In this document: in pieces, positions 48,086 through 58,593 of the stretch | Position numbering within the stretch: position 1 is the first letter of the stretch | How the letters are laid out: every line of letters begins with the position of its first letter | Source of the DNA: Aquipluma nitroreducens | GTDB lineage: Bacteria > Bacteroidota > Bacteroidia > Bacteroidales > Prolixibacteraceae | DNA length: 64,000 nucleotides | Assembly: GCF_009689585.1 (NCBI RefSeq) | Contig: NZ_AP018694.1 | Location: 124,001-188,000 of the forward strand | Direction of reading: 5' to 3' | Made by a program: the position numbers and the translations under genes | Notes under the pieces: model-generated | Seen by the model: only the letters and a program-made list of their open reading frames with translations | The model's database searches: none | What the model was told of the DNA's origin: nothing

Positions 48086-49912
48086 TTATTTGTAAGCGTC
48101 GTTTTGATCGCACAATTTGTTTTTCAACAACTCATCCGTTGGAATTGGCATATCCATCCTTGCAGGAACGTAATCGAAATTACGATAGGTGTTCCATGTA
48201 TCTTGCTGAAGATTAGGATCGGAAGAACTTTTTCCTTTTGGATAATTAATGTTAATGTGATCTGCCATAAATCCGGAACGAATCAAATCCGGTGCAAGAC
48301 ACCATTCTGCATTGAATTCCTTACGTCTTTCCTGACCCAGAGCGACCAGCCATACTGGAGAAGCAAACCCCTTCGAAGATTTTAAAGAGGTATAATAAGT
48401 CTTCGCATCGGGAACAGTTACAGCGGCTGTATTGAATGGAAGTGGATAGGTAGTAGGCTTTACGATATCTGTTGCGCCGTTACCAATAAAGAATTGAGCC
48501 ATGTTCTGATAATAAGGAAGGTAGGTTGCAGTTAAAGCAGCTTCTTTACCAACTTCTGTATTACCCCAAGCACGTTCACGAATTTGATTAATGTATCCCC
48601 ATGCTGTTGCATCATTTTCACCATTCAAATGGAAAAGACATTCTGCGTAATCTAATAAAACATTTGCATAGCGTTTAAAGTAAATTTGTTGCGGACCCCA
48701 TGGTGCCTGATAGTTTGAACGGGTTGTTCTCCAATACTTCAAAGTCCAGACAGAAGGAGCAGCTTCACCACCCATTAAAAAATGATAATGTGTATTTAAT
48801 CCATCGCCAACAGTAAGACTCTGTTGTAAATATGGATTGTAACCATAGTTGGTGGCAGATTTCCATGCAGGATCAATATTTGTAACAGCACCGGTTACAG
48901 CCGAAGCTTCACGACGTTTATCGCCAGGTTCATAACAATTCCACCATTCCCAGGAGAGGTACAAGGTTCCCCATCCACCGATTGACGGAGGCGCTACAAA
49001 ATGGATCATCCAATTGTGTGCTTGAGATAGATTAGACCATTGGTTCCATTGTGAACCTTCGTCAAGAACTTCTTCCCAAATACATTCTTTTGTCCAAACA
49101 GCTCCCGGATCGAATAAGGTGGTGAAAGAAGGATTTAATTCGTATTTACCGCTCTCGATTACTTGTTTTAAAGCTGCTGCCGCCAAAGTATAGTTGGCAT
49201 TTGCTTGATCAGGAACACGAAATGCTTTCCACATGTATGCTTCACCAAGGTATGAAAGGGCAAAACCTTTAGTACAACGTCCATATTGACCTGACAATGG
49301 ATCCCACTCAAGTTCATCTGCTGCTGCTTTTAAATCAGCAATAATAAAATCCCACATTTCAGTGAAATCTTTTGCACGCGCTTTTTCAGGAGTATTAATA
49401 TAAGTTTCGCCTGTTGCCAGCATAGGAACACGACCGAAAGCTTTTGCAAGCCACATGTAGTAGAAAGCACGGATACATCTGGCCTGGCCATCAAGAGATG
49501 CTTTTACACTAGCAGTAACTTTATCTGCCTTTTCCAGACCGGCAAGAAAATCGTTGCAACGAGAGATTGCTGTATAGGCCTGTTTCCAACCGCCTAACAG
49601 TTCAGGGCTACCTGGAGTCCAGTTTTGAGAGTTCCAATCTTTATCCCATCCTGTTGCCTGAGTATCCATGGTAGGGTGTCCACCAATAAACAAGTTTGGT
49701 TTGATACCCCAGTCTCCATCGATATCAGTCGGAAGCATCATGGTGTAACAGCCAACAAGACCAGCCTTAGCATCTTCATCCGACTTAAACATTTGATCGG
49801 CAGCCAAAATGGAATAGTGATCCACTTTCAAATAATCGTTATTGCAGGAATTTATTCCTAACAGCAATAACACACCAGCAAGAATATATACTGTTTTTGT
49901 TATTTTTTTCAT
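48086..49912 (-). CDS. SusD/RagB-family surface glycan-binding lipoprotein
   Basis: The 608-residue lipoprotein (Cys23 in LLGINSC) follows susC by 25 bp. It shows the SusD-like TPR fold: an N-terminal YLKVDHYSILAADQMFKSDEDAKAGLVGCY, an AFYYMWLAKAFGRVPM segment and the closing MPIPTDELLKNKL motif. SusD proteins sit on the outer membrane over the SusC barrel as a lid and capture oligosaccharides. Its length is on the long side for the family. With the SusC homologue it defines the import complex of this PUL; the ligand is expected to be the hemicellulose fragments made by the surface enzymes. Confidence 0.93.
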   Translation of the reverse strand: MKKITKTVYILAGVLLLLGINSCNNDYLKVDHYSILAADQMFKSDEDAKAGLVGCYTMMLPTDIDGDWGIKPNLFIGGHPTMDTQATGWDKDWNSQNWTPGSPELLGGWKQAYTAISRCNDFLAGLEKADKVTASVKASLDGQARCIRAFYYMWLAKAFGRVPMLATGETYINTPEKARAKDFTEMWDFIIADLKAAADELEWDPLSGQYGRCTKGFALSYLGEAYMWKAFRVPDQANANYTLAAAALKQVIESGKYELNPSFTTLFDPGAVWTKECIWEEVLDEGSQWNQWSNLSQAHNWMIHFVAPPSIGGWGTLYLSWEWWNCYEPGDKRREASAVTGAVTNIDPAWKSATNYGYNPYLQQSLTVGDGLNTHYHFLMGGEAAPSVWTLKYWRTTRSNYQAPWGPQQIYFKRYANVLLDYAECLFHLNGENDATAWGYINQIRERAWGNTEVGKEAALTATYLPYYQNMAQFFIGNGATDIVKPTTYPLPFNTAAVTVPDAKTYYTSLKSSKGFASPVWLVALGQERRKEFNAEWCLAPDLIRSGFMADHININYPKGKSSSDPNLQQDTWNTYRNFDYVPARMDMPIPTDELLKNKLCDQNDAYK

Positions 49913-49937
49913 AATATTAATCTATTAAGTGTAACAA

Positions 49938-52900
49938 TTAGAACTGAATGTTCAAACCAAATGAGAATGTACGTGAACTAGGGTAACGGCCTGTATCCAA
50001 ACCGGTATAGAGTACACTTCCTTGCCCTGCTTCAGGATCACCATATTTGTTGTAACTTGATATGCAGAATAAGTTTTGAACAGAACCATAAACACGCACA
50101 CTTTCAATGCTTAAAGATTTCAACAGGCTCTTATCAAAATTATAACCAACCTGAACATTACTGATTTTTAAGAAATCACCATTTTTAATCCATGCGTCAG
50201 AACCACGCATATTGTAATTCAAATCCAGGAATGATAATCTGGACATGGTGGTGCTATGATTTGTAGGAGTCCAGGCACTTTGTGCTACCTCATTTAAGAT
50301 ATTAGGAGTAGTACCATTATCACTTGGGAACATGTTCGATAATGTCATGGCTGAGTAAGAATAAATTTTTGCTCCAATCACACCATAAGTGTAAACTGAG
50401 AAATCCCAATTCCGATATGAAGCATTTAAAGTCAATCCATAGTTTACTTTGGGGAACCCATTACCTAAGATGGTCATATCTTTATCACTAAGAAATCCAT
50501 CGCCATCAAGGTCTTTGTACTTGAAATCACCAGGAACGGTCTTCGATCCATTATTGTATCCGCCAGAGTGACCTTTAGCTATAGCAGCTGCGTTTGCAGC
50601 ATCGATTTCGGCCTGAGATTGGTAAATACCCTCTACCTGGTATCCGTAGAAAGAACCCACGGCATAACCTTCACGGCAAATGGAGTGACCATTCCAGTGT
50701 GTACCAGAAGAAGCTCCTACTGCAGCCTGATTGGAACCATCAGGACTTCCGTTAGCCCATGATGAGTTTTCACTAAATAAATCAGCACCCATCTTTACCA
50801 CTTTGTTTTTCAAGGTTGATCCTGTTAATGAGGCACCAATATTCCAATCCTGATTAATCTGTTTCTTATAGTTCACAGAAAACTCAATACCTTTGTTCTC
50901 AATTTCGCCATAGTTGGTATATACCTGAGTATAACCTGATGAAGGACGTATTGATTGGTATAACAACAAATCTTTAGATTTGCGGACGAAATAATCCAAT
51001 GTAAAGTTCAATGAATTCTTTAACAGCCCCAGGTCGAGACCAATGTTGCTTTGCTCATTGGTTTCCCATTTCAACCTTGGATCAGTTAATGTAGGAGCAT
51101 AACCGGTAGCTAATTGTCTTGTCGTATTCATACCAGACTGACCATTCTGACCATAATAGAAATACTGAATTTTATTAGAAGTCAAAGCCGTAACTGATAA
51201 ATCGGTTGGACCTCCTGAGTTACCTGTTTGACCCCAACCTAAGCGAAGCTTCAAATTACTGATAGCAGGAGTACCTTTCATGAAATTTTCTTCCGAAATA
51301 CGCCATGCTGCTGCTGCTGAAGGGAAGTTACCCCAACGATTATCAGCACCAAAGTTAGAAGAACCATCACGACGCATAGTCCCTGTTAAGATATAACGAT
51401 CCTTCAAGGTATATTGAACGCGGCCAAAATATGATAATCCACGAGATTGAAGGTTGTAAGCACCACTACCAGTTCTTGCAGCTGGATCTTTAGTTAAACT
51501 GATATCACGGATATTATCGCCAGGAAAATCATTTCCAGCAGCATTACTCCAGTTTCCGAAACCTTTGCTAACAGAATTACCTGCCATTACTGTCAAATTG
51601 TGAATGTCAGTTTTCCAATTGTAAGTCAAATAATTTTCAATAGCAATCGTGTTATAATTACTATTATTAATTCCTAAATAATATTTGGCATCGTAATTAT
51701 ATAATTTAACGAGTGTTCCGTCAGGAAAGTAACGTTGTTTGTTGCCCCAAAAGTTATACCAGTTACCTGCGGTAAAATTATATGATGCAATTGATTTGAA
51801 AGTTAATCCTTTGTACAGCTTAACATTTGCATATGCACTAAGAAGCATCTGGTTGTTTTTGGTTATACCAGTATTTTCCATTTGTTCTGCATAGATGTTA
51901 TTTCCCAGATTTGAATCGTTTGAGCCTACATCACCTTGTTCAGGAGCTCCGTATGTTCCGTTTGCATTTCTAACCTGAGGACTTACTAATTTATTAGTCA
52001 CCGGGTCAACATAATCCATCGTTGGAGCGGTGAAAGCCCAGTCACGGATAGAAGAAAGGTTACCGTTATTACCAAGAGTTCCATTACTACCTTTTGATTC
52101 GGAATGAACAAAATTAATGTCACTTCCGAGCTCCAGAAAATTAGTTACTTTAGTAACTACATTGGCACGGGCAGTCAAACGTTTGTAATTTGTATTGATA
52201 ACAATACCATCATTATTCAAATAACTTAATGAAAAGCTGGACTGTGTTTTTTCTGTACCACCGGAAGCAGAAATATTATATTGTTGTTTGAGGGAGACAC
52301 GTGTCATTTCCTTTTGCCAGTCAATGTTATTTCTTTTGCCATCATACTGCTCCGAGAAAATTTGATTAGCCAGAATTCCACCATCGTTAGCACGTGCTTG
52401 ACGAATATTTGATGCATACTGATCGGCATCACCAACTGCCAATGTTGAAGACAAAGTCTGAACACCATAGTCTGCTGAAAAGGTAACATGTGTAGATCCG
52501 ACTGAACCTTTTTTAGTTGAAATCATGATCACACCATTTGCACCTGCAGAACCATAAATAGCAGTAGCAGAAGCATCCTTCAATATTTCAATACTCTCTA
52601 TATCGCTTGGATTAAGAAAATTGGCATTATCACCAACTTGAACCCCATCAACAACATACAGAGGTTTTGCTGAACCATTTATAGTTGCAACCCCGCGAAT
52701 ACGAATGGCAGCATTGGCATCAGGAGCACCATCCTGAGCGGTTACAATAACACCGGCAGCAGCACCTTGCAATCCTTGCAAAATGTTTGTAGGAGCTTTT
52801 TTCATCATTTCATCTCTGCTAACTGAAACAACAGAGCCTGAAATATCACTCTTCTTTGAAGTACCATAACCAACAGCAACTACTTCCTCGATACCAATAG

Positions 52901-53204
52901 ATTCCTCGAGTAACGTAACGTTGATGGTTGTTTTTCCTGCTACTGCAATCTCTTGTGATTTCATCCCAACAAATGTGAACTGCAACATTGCGTCTGATGG
53001 CACTGAGAGAGAATATGTACCATCAATACCTGTTATTGTTCCATTGGTAGTTCCTTTTACAACCACAGAAACACCTGGCAGGGAGTTTCTGCTGGCATCA
53101 TTTACGGTACCATGTACTTTAATGGATTGCCCAAAACTCCACAGAGACAATAGCAACATAGGTAGCATAACGAGAACTACCTGTAATGACTTGTTTTTTT
53201 TCAT
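49938..53204 (-). CDS. SusC/RagA-family TonB-dependent outer-membrane transporter
   Basis: The 1088-residue protein has a signal peptide, an N-terminal carboxypeptidase-regulatory-like domain (residues 28-105, IKVHGTVNDASRNSLPGVSVV), a plug (about 115-230, with PLYVVDGVQVG and SIEILKDASATAIYGSAGANGV), and a C-terminal 22-strand barrel ending in FSFGLNIQF with the terminal Phe needed for outer-membrane assembly. The TonB-box-like EEVVAVGYG is present. SusC transporters import oligosaccharides using TonB energy. The start is followed by susD after 25 bp. The upstream 650-bp region carries a palindrome that may be the HTCS operator. Confidence 0.95.
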   Translation of the reverse strand: MKKNKSLQVVLVMLPMLLLSLWSFGQSIKVHGTVNDASRNSLPGVSVVVKGTTNGTITGIDGTYSLSVPSDAMLQFTFVGMKSQEIAVAGKTTINVTLLEESIGIEEVVAVGYGTSKKSDISGSVVSVSRDEMMKKAPTNILQGLQGAAAGVIVTAQDGAPDANAAIRIRGVATINGSAKPLYVVDGVQVGDNANFLNPSDIESIEILKDASATAIYGSAGANGVIMISTKKGSVGSTHVTFSADYGVQTLSSTLAVGDADQYASNIRQARANDGGILANQIFSEQYDGKRNNIDWQKEMTRVSLKQQYNISASGGTEKTQSSFSLSYLNNDGIVINTNYKRLTARANVVTKVTNFLELGSDINFVHSESKGSNGTLGNNGNLSSIRDWAFTAPTMDYVDPVTNKLVSPQVRNANGTYGAPEQGDVGSNDSNLGNNIYAEQMENTGITKNNQMLLSAYANVKLYKGLTFKSIASYNFTAGNWYNFWGNKQRYFPDGTLVKLYNYDAKYYLGINNSNYNTIAIENYLTYNWKTDIHNLTVMAGNSVSKGFGNWSNAAGNDFPGDNIRDISLTKDPAARTGSGAYNLQSRGLSYFGRVQYTLKDRYILTGTMRRDGSSNFGADNRWGNFPSAAAAWRISEENFMKGTPAISNLKLRLGWGQTGNSGGPTDLSVTALTSNKIQYFYYGQNGQSGMNTTRQLATGYAPTLTDPRLKWETNEQSNIGLDLGLLKNSLNFTLDYFVRKSKDLLLYQSIRPSSGYTQVYTNYGEIENKGIEFSVNYKKQINQDWNIGASLTGSTLKNKVVKMGADLFSENSSWANGSPDGSNQAAVGASSGTHWNGHSICREGYAVGSFYGYQVEGIYQSQAEIDAANAAAIAKGHSGGYNNGSKTVPGDFKYKDLDGDGFLSDKDMTILGNGFPKVNYGLTLNASYRNWDFSVYTYGVIGAKIYSYSAMTLSNMFPSDNGTTPNILNEVAQSAWTPTNHSTTMSRLSFLDLNYNMRGSDAWIKNGDFLKISNVQVGYNFDKSLLKSLSIESVRVYGSVQNLFCISSYNKYGDPEAGQGSVLYTGLDTGRYPSSRTFSFGLNIQF

Positions 53205-53739
53205 AAATTTTAAATTTTAGTTTAATTAAGAAATTAAGTTAAAAGGCAATATCGGCCATTCTTTTCCGACTAAAGCCTGATACTGGTTAACCAGACCTAA
53301 TAAAGACTTTTCCTTTTTTTGTTCATCCTTCAGTTTGTTTTGATTAATATTTATCTATCATTTAACTCACTCTTTGAGACTTAAACACAGTATTATTTTT
53401 CAATCGACAACTAGTTTTCCACGAACCTATTTAATCGATGCTTTCAACTGAGACTTCCTTTTATTCCAATGTCGTTCTGTTCCGTTCTGCTATTTAGACA
53501 TAGCAAAAAAGACACAAGTACTTTAGATGATTTAAATAAATCACCTAAGTGTGAATTTTCAGAAATTTGTGATGCAATTGAGTTCTCAAAAAGAAATAAC
53601 TTGAGTAATAAGCCTGAAAATAGGCATAAACATGTTTTTTCCATTTCGTATAGGTTGTATATCTAACTGTCGAAATTACAGAAAGCTACAAATGCAGACT
53701 TTCAATAATAGATATTCGATTTCCAATTTTAGATAAATT
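53205..53739. other. Regulatory intergenic region between HTCS and susC
   Basis: No gene is convincing in this region; short ORFs on both strands look like chance. It should contain the susC promoter and the site bound by the HTCS. No exact TAnnTTTG was found on the minus strand, as might be expected of an activator-dependent promoter. Confidence 0.5.
53283..53294. promoter_or_regulatory. Perfect 12-bp palindrome upstream of susC (possible operator)
   Basis: CTGGTTAACCAG is a perfect palindrome about 80 bp upstream of the susC start codon, a plausible position for an AraC-type or HTCS dimer site. This is inference from position and symmetry only. Confidence 0.35.
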
Positions 53740-53819
53740 GTTGCCTGAAAGTTTTATCTAAAACCTGAAGTCATTGATATTTAATTCTATATCAATACAA
53801 TTGTCTTCTTTCAGGCAAC
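53740..53819 (-). repeat. Perfect 12-bp inverted repeat downstream of HTCS gene
   Basis: GTTGCCTGAAAG (53740-53751) and CTTTCAGGCAAC (53808-53819) are exact inverted copies with a 56-bp spacer, 35 bp beyond the HTCS stop. The spacer itself holds TGATAT...ATATCA. It may form a terminator-like or regulatory RNA structure. Confidence 0.55.
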
Positions 53820-53853
53820 CTTCTTGTGAAGAAATAAAAAAAAGAAATTTCGT

Positions 53854-56800
53854 TTACTCTAATATTTCGGATGGTGATTTCCCAAAGTGTTTTCGGAAAA
53901 CGGTGCTGAAATATCCTACGCTGGCAAACCCACACATTTCGCTTACTTCGGTAACCGTATATTTCCTCGAATGCAATAATTCCAAAGAATGCTTGAGTCT
54001 GATGGTTTTAATAAAATCAGTTGGCGATTGGTCTGTGAAAGATTTAATCTTCTTATAGAGCAGTGAAGAACTGACATTCATGGCTGACGCAAACTCATCT
54101 TTGTCGAATTCGACATTAGAAATATTGGCATGAGCCACTTCCAGCATTTTCTTTACAAACTTATCGTTGAGCTCGTTTTCCATAATATTCTCTATCGATC
54201 CGGCCGTTACCAACCGCAAGGCTTTGTCCCTGACAATCTCCCGATTACGAATAATTGATTTGATTCGCTGAATCAAAAGATTCATGTCGAATGGCTTGGT
54301 TAAATAATCATCAGCTCCTAATCCTAAGCCACGCAACTGATCTGTTCTTTCGGAAAGTGCCGTAAGCAAAATAATCGGTATGTGTGAAGTTTCGTAAGTA
54401 GATTTCATTAACCGGCACAATTCAAAGCCATCCAGATTAGGCATCATGATATCAGAAACGACCAGATCGGGCATCTGCTTTGAAATAAACTCCCAGGCAA
54501 TTTGTCCATCAACAGCTGTATATACTTTAAAATCATTGCTGAGAATGCTTTTCATGAAATTCAAAAGATCGTCATTATCCTCAACAATCAAAATTTTCAT
54601 TTCTCTTGAAGCTGGGGTTTCAGTTTCGGATTCAACCTGATGAGAAATTTCAGGAATAGGAACGGAAACTATTGGTTTATCCTGAAGTACATTCGTTACC
54701 AAAGAGTCACTTGATATTGATTTAAATGGAATTACAACCTGAAATGTTGATCCGACGTTTTCCTGACTGTTGCAAGTAATGTTACCACCATGTAAGGTGA
54801 CATAGTTTTTAACCAATAAAAGCCCGATTCCGGAACCAACAACTTTCGAATTGATTGCATTATCGCCCCGATAAAACTCCTTAAACAATTGTCGCTGGGC
54901 TTTTCTACTAATTCCAATTCCATTGTCTTTCACCTGAAGTATCCATTTTTTATCTTCAAGCCTAAGATCAATCTGTATTTGACTATTATCAGGAGAATAT
55001 TTAATGGCATTTGAAATCAGGTTATCGATAATTTTTTCAGTTTTCGACTCATCAACCGCAGTCATGTAACTTTCTCGATCAGAAACAAACCCAAGTTCAA
55101 TGTTCTTACTTTTAGCGTAGGAAGCCAGCATGACCTTGCGGGTTGATACAAGCTTTACAATATCTGTCATTGACAGCATCAGATGTTCTTTGCCAATATC
55201 AACCTTTTGAAAATCCATCAATTGAGTTACAACCGAAGTGAGTTGTCGCGTCTGTTCGATTGCCAGATTCAAATAGTACTTCCCCGTTTCAGTTAAGTTC
55301 TTTTCTTTGCTTAATTCCTCAACAGGAGCTTTGATTAAGGTAAGCGATGTTCTTATATCATGTGCAGTATTCGTGAAAAACCGAACCTTTTCCTCAGTGT
55401 GTTCCTGTTTCAACTTATTGATGTAATACAGCAAATAAAGAAATATGATTCCAGACAAAATCAAAATAATCAGTATCCAAAACCATCCCGCTCTCCAAAA
55501 TGGTGGGATAAGCTTAATTGCTATTGAACGCTCGGAGACAACATTCGATAATGAACTGTCATACATTTTGATTTTTAATGTAAATTCTCCACTTGGAATA
55601 TTAGTGTAAGTAATAATACGATTTCCTGATGGAGTTGACCAGTTTTTGTCGAATCCTTCAAGTTTCCAGCAAAATTTTGAGCCCGACTGCATTCCTATTG
55701 AAATCAATTCGAGGCTTATTGTATTTTGAGAATATTTCAGGTTAATGGATTTTATAGCATCAACTGGCGTTTTCAGTTTAAATGAAGCTAATTCCCTGAT
55801 TGAGCGTCCAGATATGGTCAGGTCCTGAAAGAAAATTTTTCCATTCGACGAAATCTCCTTGATCGATTTTGGTGCAAAAAGAATGACTCCATTATTTGTT
55901 CCCCAGGCCAAATGTCCATCTTTCAAACAGTAAAGTGCACTTTTATTATAGGAGATCCCTGATTGCGGAAAGATAGAAGAATAAGTGTAAGCAGTTTTAT
56001 TTCGGGGGTCAAAGCGACACAAACCGCTCTCAGTTCCTATCCAGAGACTATTATCGTTATATATAATACTATTAAGGAAGTTCGAGGGTAATCCTTCACG
56101 AGTGGTGTAGGCTTTAATAAATCCCTCTTTATAATGAAATTCCAATAATCCTTTGCCACTTGTACATACCCAAATTACATCATCTAGAACCTGTATATCC
56201 TGAACTACATAATCAGATAGAATGTCTTTGATTTCCCCGGTTTGTTTATCAAGTAACTTTATAGCATTACTACAGCCTAAAAGAATTTGATTGGGCGATA
56301 ATTCGACAATTGAGCTTAATGATTCATCAGAATAGGTTCTGAATTTATTTTCTTTTGACTTGTAGCATATAAATTTTCCATTGACACCACCTATCCATAA
56401 ATCTCCCTGACTATCTTTATAAATATCAAATATATAATTACTTACAAGGGCCATTTCCTTATCATCCCTGGAATAATGTGCAAGTTCCCGTCCGGTTTTT
56501 CCATCGAGGACATAAATACCAGATGAATAACTGCCTGCCCAAATTCGTCCCTGACCATCTTCACAAAGCGCAAGGAATACCTGTGCTTGTTCAAGCTTAT
56601 TGAAGTAGAAATTTTTCCATCTATCTTTAGCCACATCCCAACAACTTATTCCGTTGTTGGTTGCGAACCAGATTTTCCCATCATGATCTTCAAGAATACC
56701 ATTAACATCATTATTGACCAATGAATTAGGATCATTTGTATGATGAACAATTTGATTTACATGTGGTGAAGCCAATTCATAAAACGATACCCCGCCACTG

Positions 56801-57771
56801 TATGTGCAAATCCAAACTCGCTTACCATGTTCGTAAAAGATATCATATACCCCATTCCCACGCAGGGAATATGGATTATCATCATTCTCTTTGTAAATAT
56901 TTAATATACGACTATCCCGTTTATCCAGCTCCCAAATGCCCTGTCCGTCAATCCCAACCAAAATTGTTGATTCTGAATTTTCTTCAATTGCCAGAATGGG
57001 TTGTGTCGGGAAAGACGATGGATGTAGGTGGCTTAATTTTGAAAGTCCAAAATCAAAGCAAAACAGGCCATTCGAAAATGTACCAACCCAGAGTTTGTTG
57101 TGGGTTTTATCTAAAAATAGCGATGAAATTAAAAACGGGTGTGTATCATCGTTCCTGAATAAACATTTACTTTCAAGAGATTTAATATTTAACGACCAAA
57201 AACCTGTAGGTTTTGCAAGAATTAAATGTTGTATATCTAGCCAAACAATCGAATATCTTTCTTCCGTAACCCGCTCAATCAAAGTAATTTTGCCCGAATG
57301 ATATTTATACACCCCATTATTTAATGCGATCCAAAAATCGCCTGAATCGTCAATCAATAAATTATAAACATCAAATTTATCATTATTGATAGTTTTATGT
57401 AAATTAATCAACAGGTCAAACCGATCATAAATCGTATTATAAGAAAAGATCTGGCCATTGTTAGTATAGGCAATTAGTCCAGAAGATCCGTAAATCAACT
57501 TTACAAAAATAGCACCAGATGATTCATAAGGAAGTTGGTAAATACGGTAGTCGGTATCAGTTAACCTTAGGATACCGGTTTTTGATGATGCCCAGATAAA
57601 GCCATTCTCATCTTTACAAATCGAAGCTGTTACCCGGGTTGAAATTCCAAACAAAGTGTTTATACTATAAAATTTTAATGCCCATGTATTCAGCGAGAAT
57701 GCAAGTTGGAGAATAAGAATCGCAACAAACTTATATGTTAAAATAATAGATTTTTCCCCTTCTAGTTTCAT
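53854..57771 (-). CDS. Hybrid two-component system sensor-regulator (HTCS) of the PUL
   Basis: The 1305-residue protein joins sensor and regulator in one chain. After a signal/TM segment, residues about 35-655 carry Reg_prop propeller repeats (for example DENGFIWASSKTGILRL, DHDGKIWFATNNGI), then a Y_Y_Y domain at about 660-740. A TM helix at about 760-783 (WFWILIILILSGIIFLYLL) leads to HisKA with the His near 803 (TAHDIRTSLTLIKAPVEEL), HATPase at about 905-1013 (DNGIGISRKA, GSGIGLLLVK), a receiver with phospho-Asp near 1105 (VVSDIMMPNLDG), and an AraC-type HTH at about 1200-1304. HTCS proteins sense a specific oligosaccharide in the periplasm and activate their PUL. All catalytic motifs are intact. 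Confidence 0.95.
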   Translation of the reverse strand: MKLEGEKSIILTYKFVAILILQLAFSLNTWALKFYSINTLFGISTRVTASICKDENGFIWASSKTGILRLTDTDYRIYQLPYESSGAIFVKLIYGSSGLIAYTNNGQIFSYNTIYDRFDLLINLHKTINNDKFDVYNLLIDDSGDFWIALNNGVYKYHSGKITLIERVTEERYSIVWLDIQHLILAKPTGFWSLNIKSLESKCLFRNDDTHPFLISSLFLDKTHNKLWVGTFSNGLFCFDFGLSKLSHLHPSSFPTQPILAIEENSESTILVGIDGQGIWELDKRDSRILNIYKENDDNPYSLRGNGVYDIFYEHGKRVWICTYSGGVSFYELASPHVNQIVHHTNDPNSLVNNDVNGILEDHDGKIWFATNNGISCWDVAKDRWKNFYFNKLEQAQVFLALCEDGQGRIWAGSYSSGIYVLDGKTGRELAHYSRDDKEMALVSNYIFDIYKDSQGDLWIGGVNGKFICYKSKENKFRTYSDESLSSIVELSPNQILLGCSNAIKLLDKQTGEIKDILSDYVVQDIQVLDDVIWVCTSGKGLLEFHYKEGFIKAYTTREGLPSNFLNSIIYNDNSLWIGTESGLCRFDPRNKTAYTYSSIFPQSGISYNKSALYCLKDGHLAWGTNNGVILFAPKSIKEISSNGKIFFQDLTISGRSIRELASFKLKTPVDAIKSINLKYSQNTISLELISIGMQSGSKFCWKLEGFDKNWSTPSGNRIITYTNIPSGEFTLKIKMYDSSLSNVVSERSIAIKLIPPFWRAGWFWILIILILSGIIFLYLLYYINKLKQEHTEEKVRFFTNTAHDIRTSLTLIKAPVEELSKEKNLTETGKYYLNLAIEQTRQLTSVVTQLMDFQKVDIGKEHLMLSMTDIVKLVSTRKVMLASYAKSKNIELGFVSDRESYMTAVDESKTEKIIDNLISNAIKYSPDNSQIQIDLRLEDKKWILQVKDNGIGISRKAQRQLFKEFYRGDNAINSKVVGSGIGLLLVKNYVTLHGGNITCNSQENVGSTFQVVIPFKSISSDSLVTNVLQDKPIVSVPIPEISHQVESETETPASREMKILIVEDNDDLLNFMKSILSNDFKVYTAVDGQIAWEFISKQMPDLVVSDIMMPNLDGFELCRLMKSTYETSHIPIILLTALSERTDQLRGLGLGADDYLTKPFDMNLLIQRIKSIIRNREIVRDKALRLVTAGSIENIMENELNDKFVKKMLEVAHANISNVEFDKDEFASAMNVSSSLLYKKIKSFTDQSPTDFIKTIRLKHSLELLHSRKYTVTEVSEMCGFASVGYFSTVFRKHFGKSPSEILE

Positions 57772-58269
57772 TATTTTTAATCTTAATCGACAAGCTATAC
57801 CATCGAATCATTTGAAACAGCTAAAATTATCATTATTTATCACTGTTGTCCGGTAAAAAAAAAAGAACCGGGTCTTCATAAAAAAGAATAAATCCTGTAA
57901 GGCTACTTTTGGGTTATCACACAAAAAAGTTGACCAAGGGTAAAAGTATAAATTTTAGCGGATAGCCACTATTTAATCAGTTGATAAAGTTCATTGATAA
58001 AAGTGAGTTCAGAAAAATAACGAAGAAGCACGGTGCAGAACCTTACACGAAAAGGTTTTTGACATTTAATCATGTTGTTATAATTCTTTTTGTTGTGCCG
58101 GAAGTGTAAATCTTCAGCAAAAGTGAACTGGTAGTGTTGTAAAACAAAGAGACATTTTGTGGATTTTAATACATTAAAAAAGTAACAAAACGACAGCAAC
58201 GAAGAACAACGCTACAGGAGTCTAAAAAAAAATCACTGGCTTGAAGTAGAATCCATAAATAAGAAATAC
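57772..58269. other. Intergenic region upstream of HTCS gene
   Basis: I see no supported gene in this stretch. A small minus-strand ORF (57969-58199) is Phe/Tyr/Lys-rich and looks like chance. A short CCGGT/ACCGG hairpin with a poly-A loop lies at about 57850-57871. It should hold the HTCS promoter, but no consensus box is clear. Confidence 0.35.
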
Positions 58270-58593
58270 ATGAGGCTCTACTAGACCAAAAAATTTGAAA
58301 TCATACGACTTGTAGAACAAAGCATTACGAGCATAAATAAAACTCATAGCGAATTGGAGATTAATAAAACCACTTTTTACATCGGGTATAATGCTTATTT
58401 ATCTGATGGGTACAATAGTTTGGCTCAAAAACCAATCAAAAAAAAGCAGTACTGGAATCAGGTTCCTTAAACAAAAAAACGCCTCATTACCGAACTGGCA
58501 TTGGATCACCCACAAAAAGCTCCACCCCAGTTATGAATTGATCCGATTTCTTGCTGCATTTTGCAAGCCATATCTGTAATATTCGGTCAAACT
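58270..58593 (+). pseudogene. Decayed IS3/IS481-like transposase fragment
   Basis: From the ATG at 58270 one frame reads, through stop codons at 58282 and two further positions, a helix-turn-helix transposase N terminus: KKFEIIRLVEQSITSINKTH, then LEINKTTFYIGYNAYLSDGY and KKQYWNQVP. This is the typical start of IS3/IS481-type integrase-core transposases (KSTFYRWYxRY, then WNQIP). It stops at the left end of the ISL3 element, and no continuation is recognisable on the other side. It is a dead remnant, truncated probably by insertion or deletion. Confidence 0.7.

Noticed and set aside
53444-53666. Overlapping 65- and 66-codon ORFs on both strands between HTCS and susC
   Set aside because: Both strands are open over the same bases and neither resembles a protein; the region is regulatory.
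57969-58199. 76-codon minus-strand ORF upstream of the HTCS
   Set aside because: Composition is Phe/Tyr/Lys-rich and typical of chance in AT-rich DNA; there is no family resemblance or promoter.
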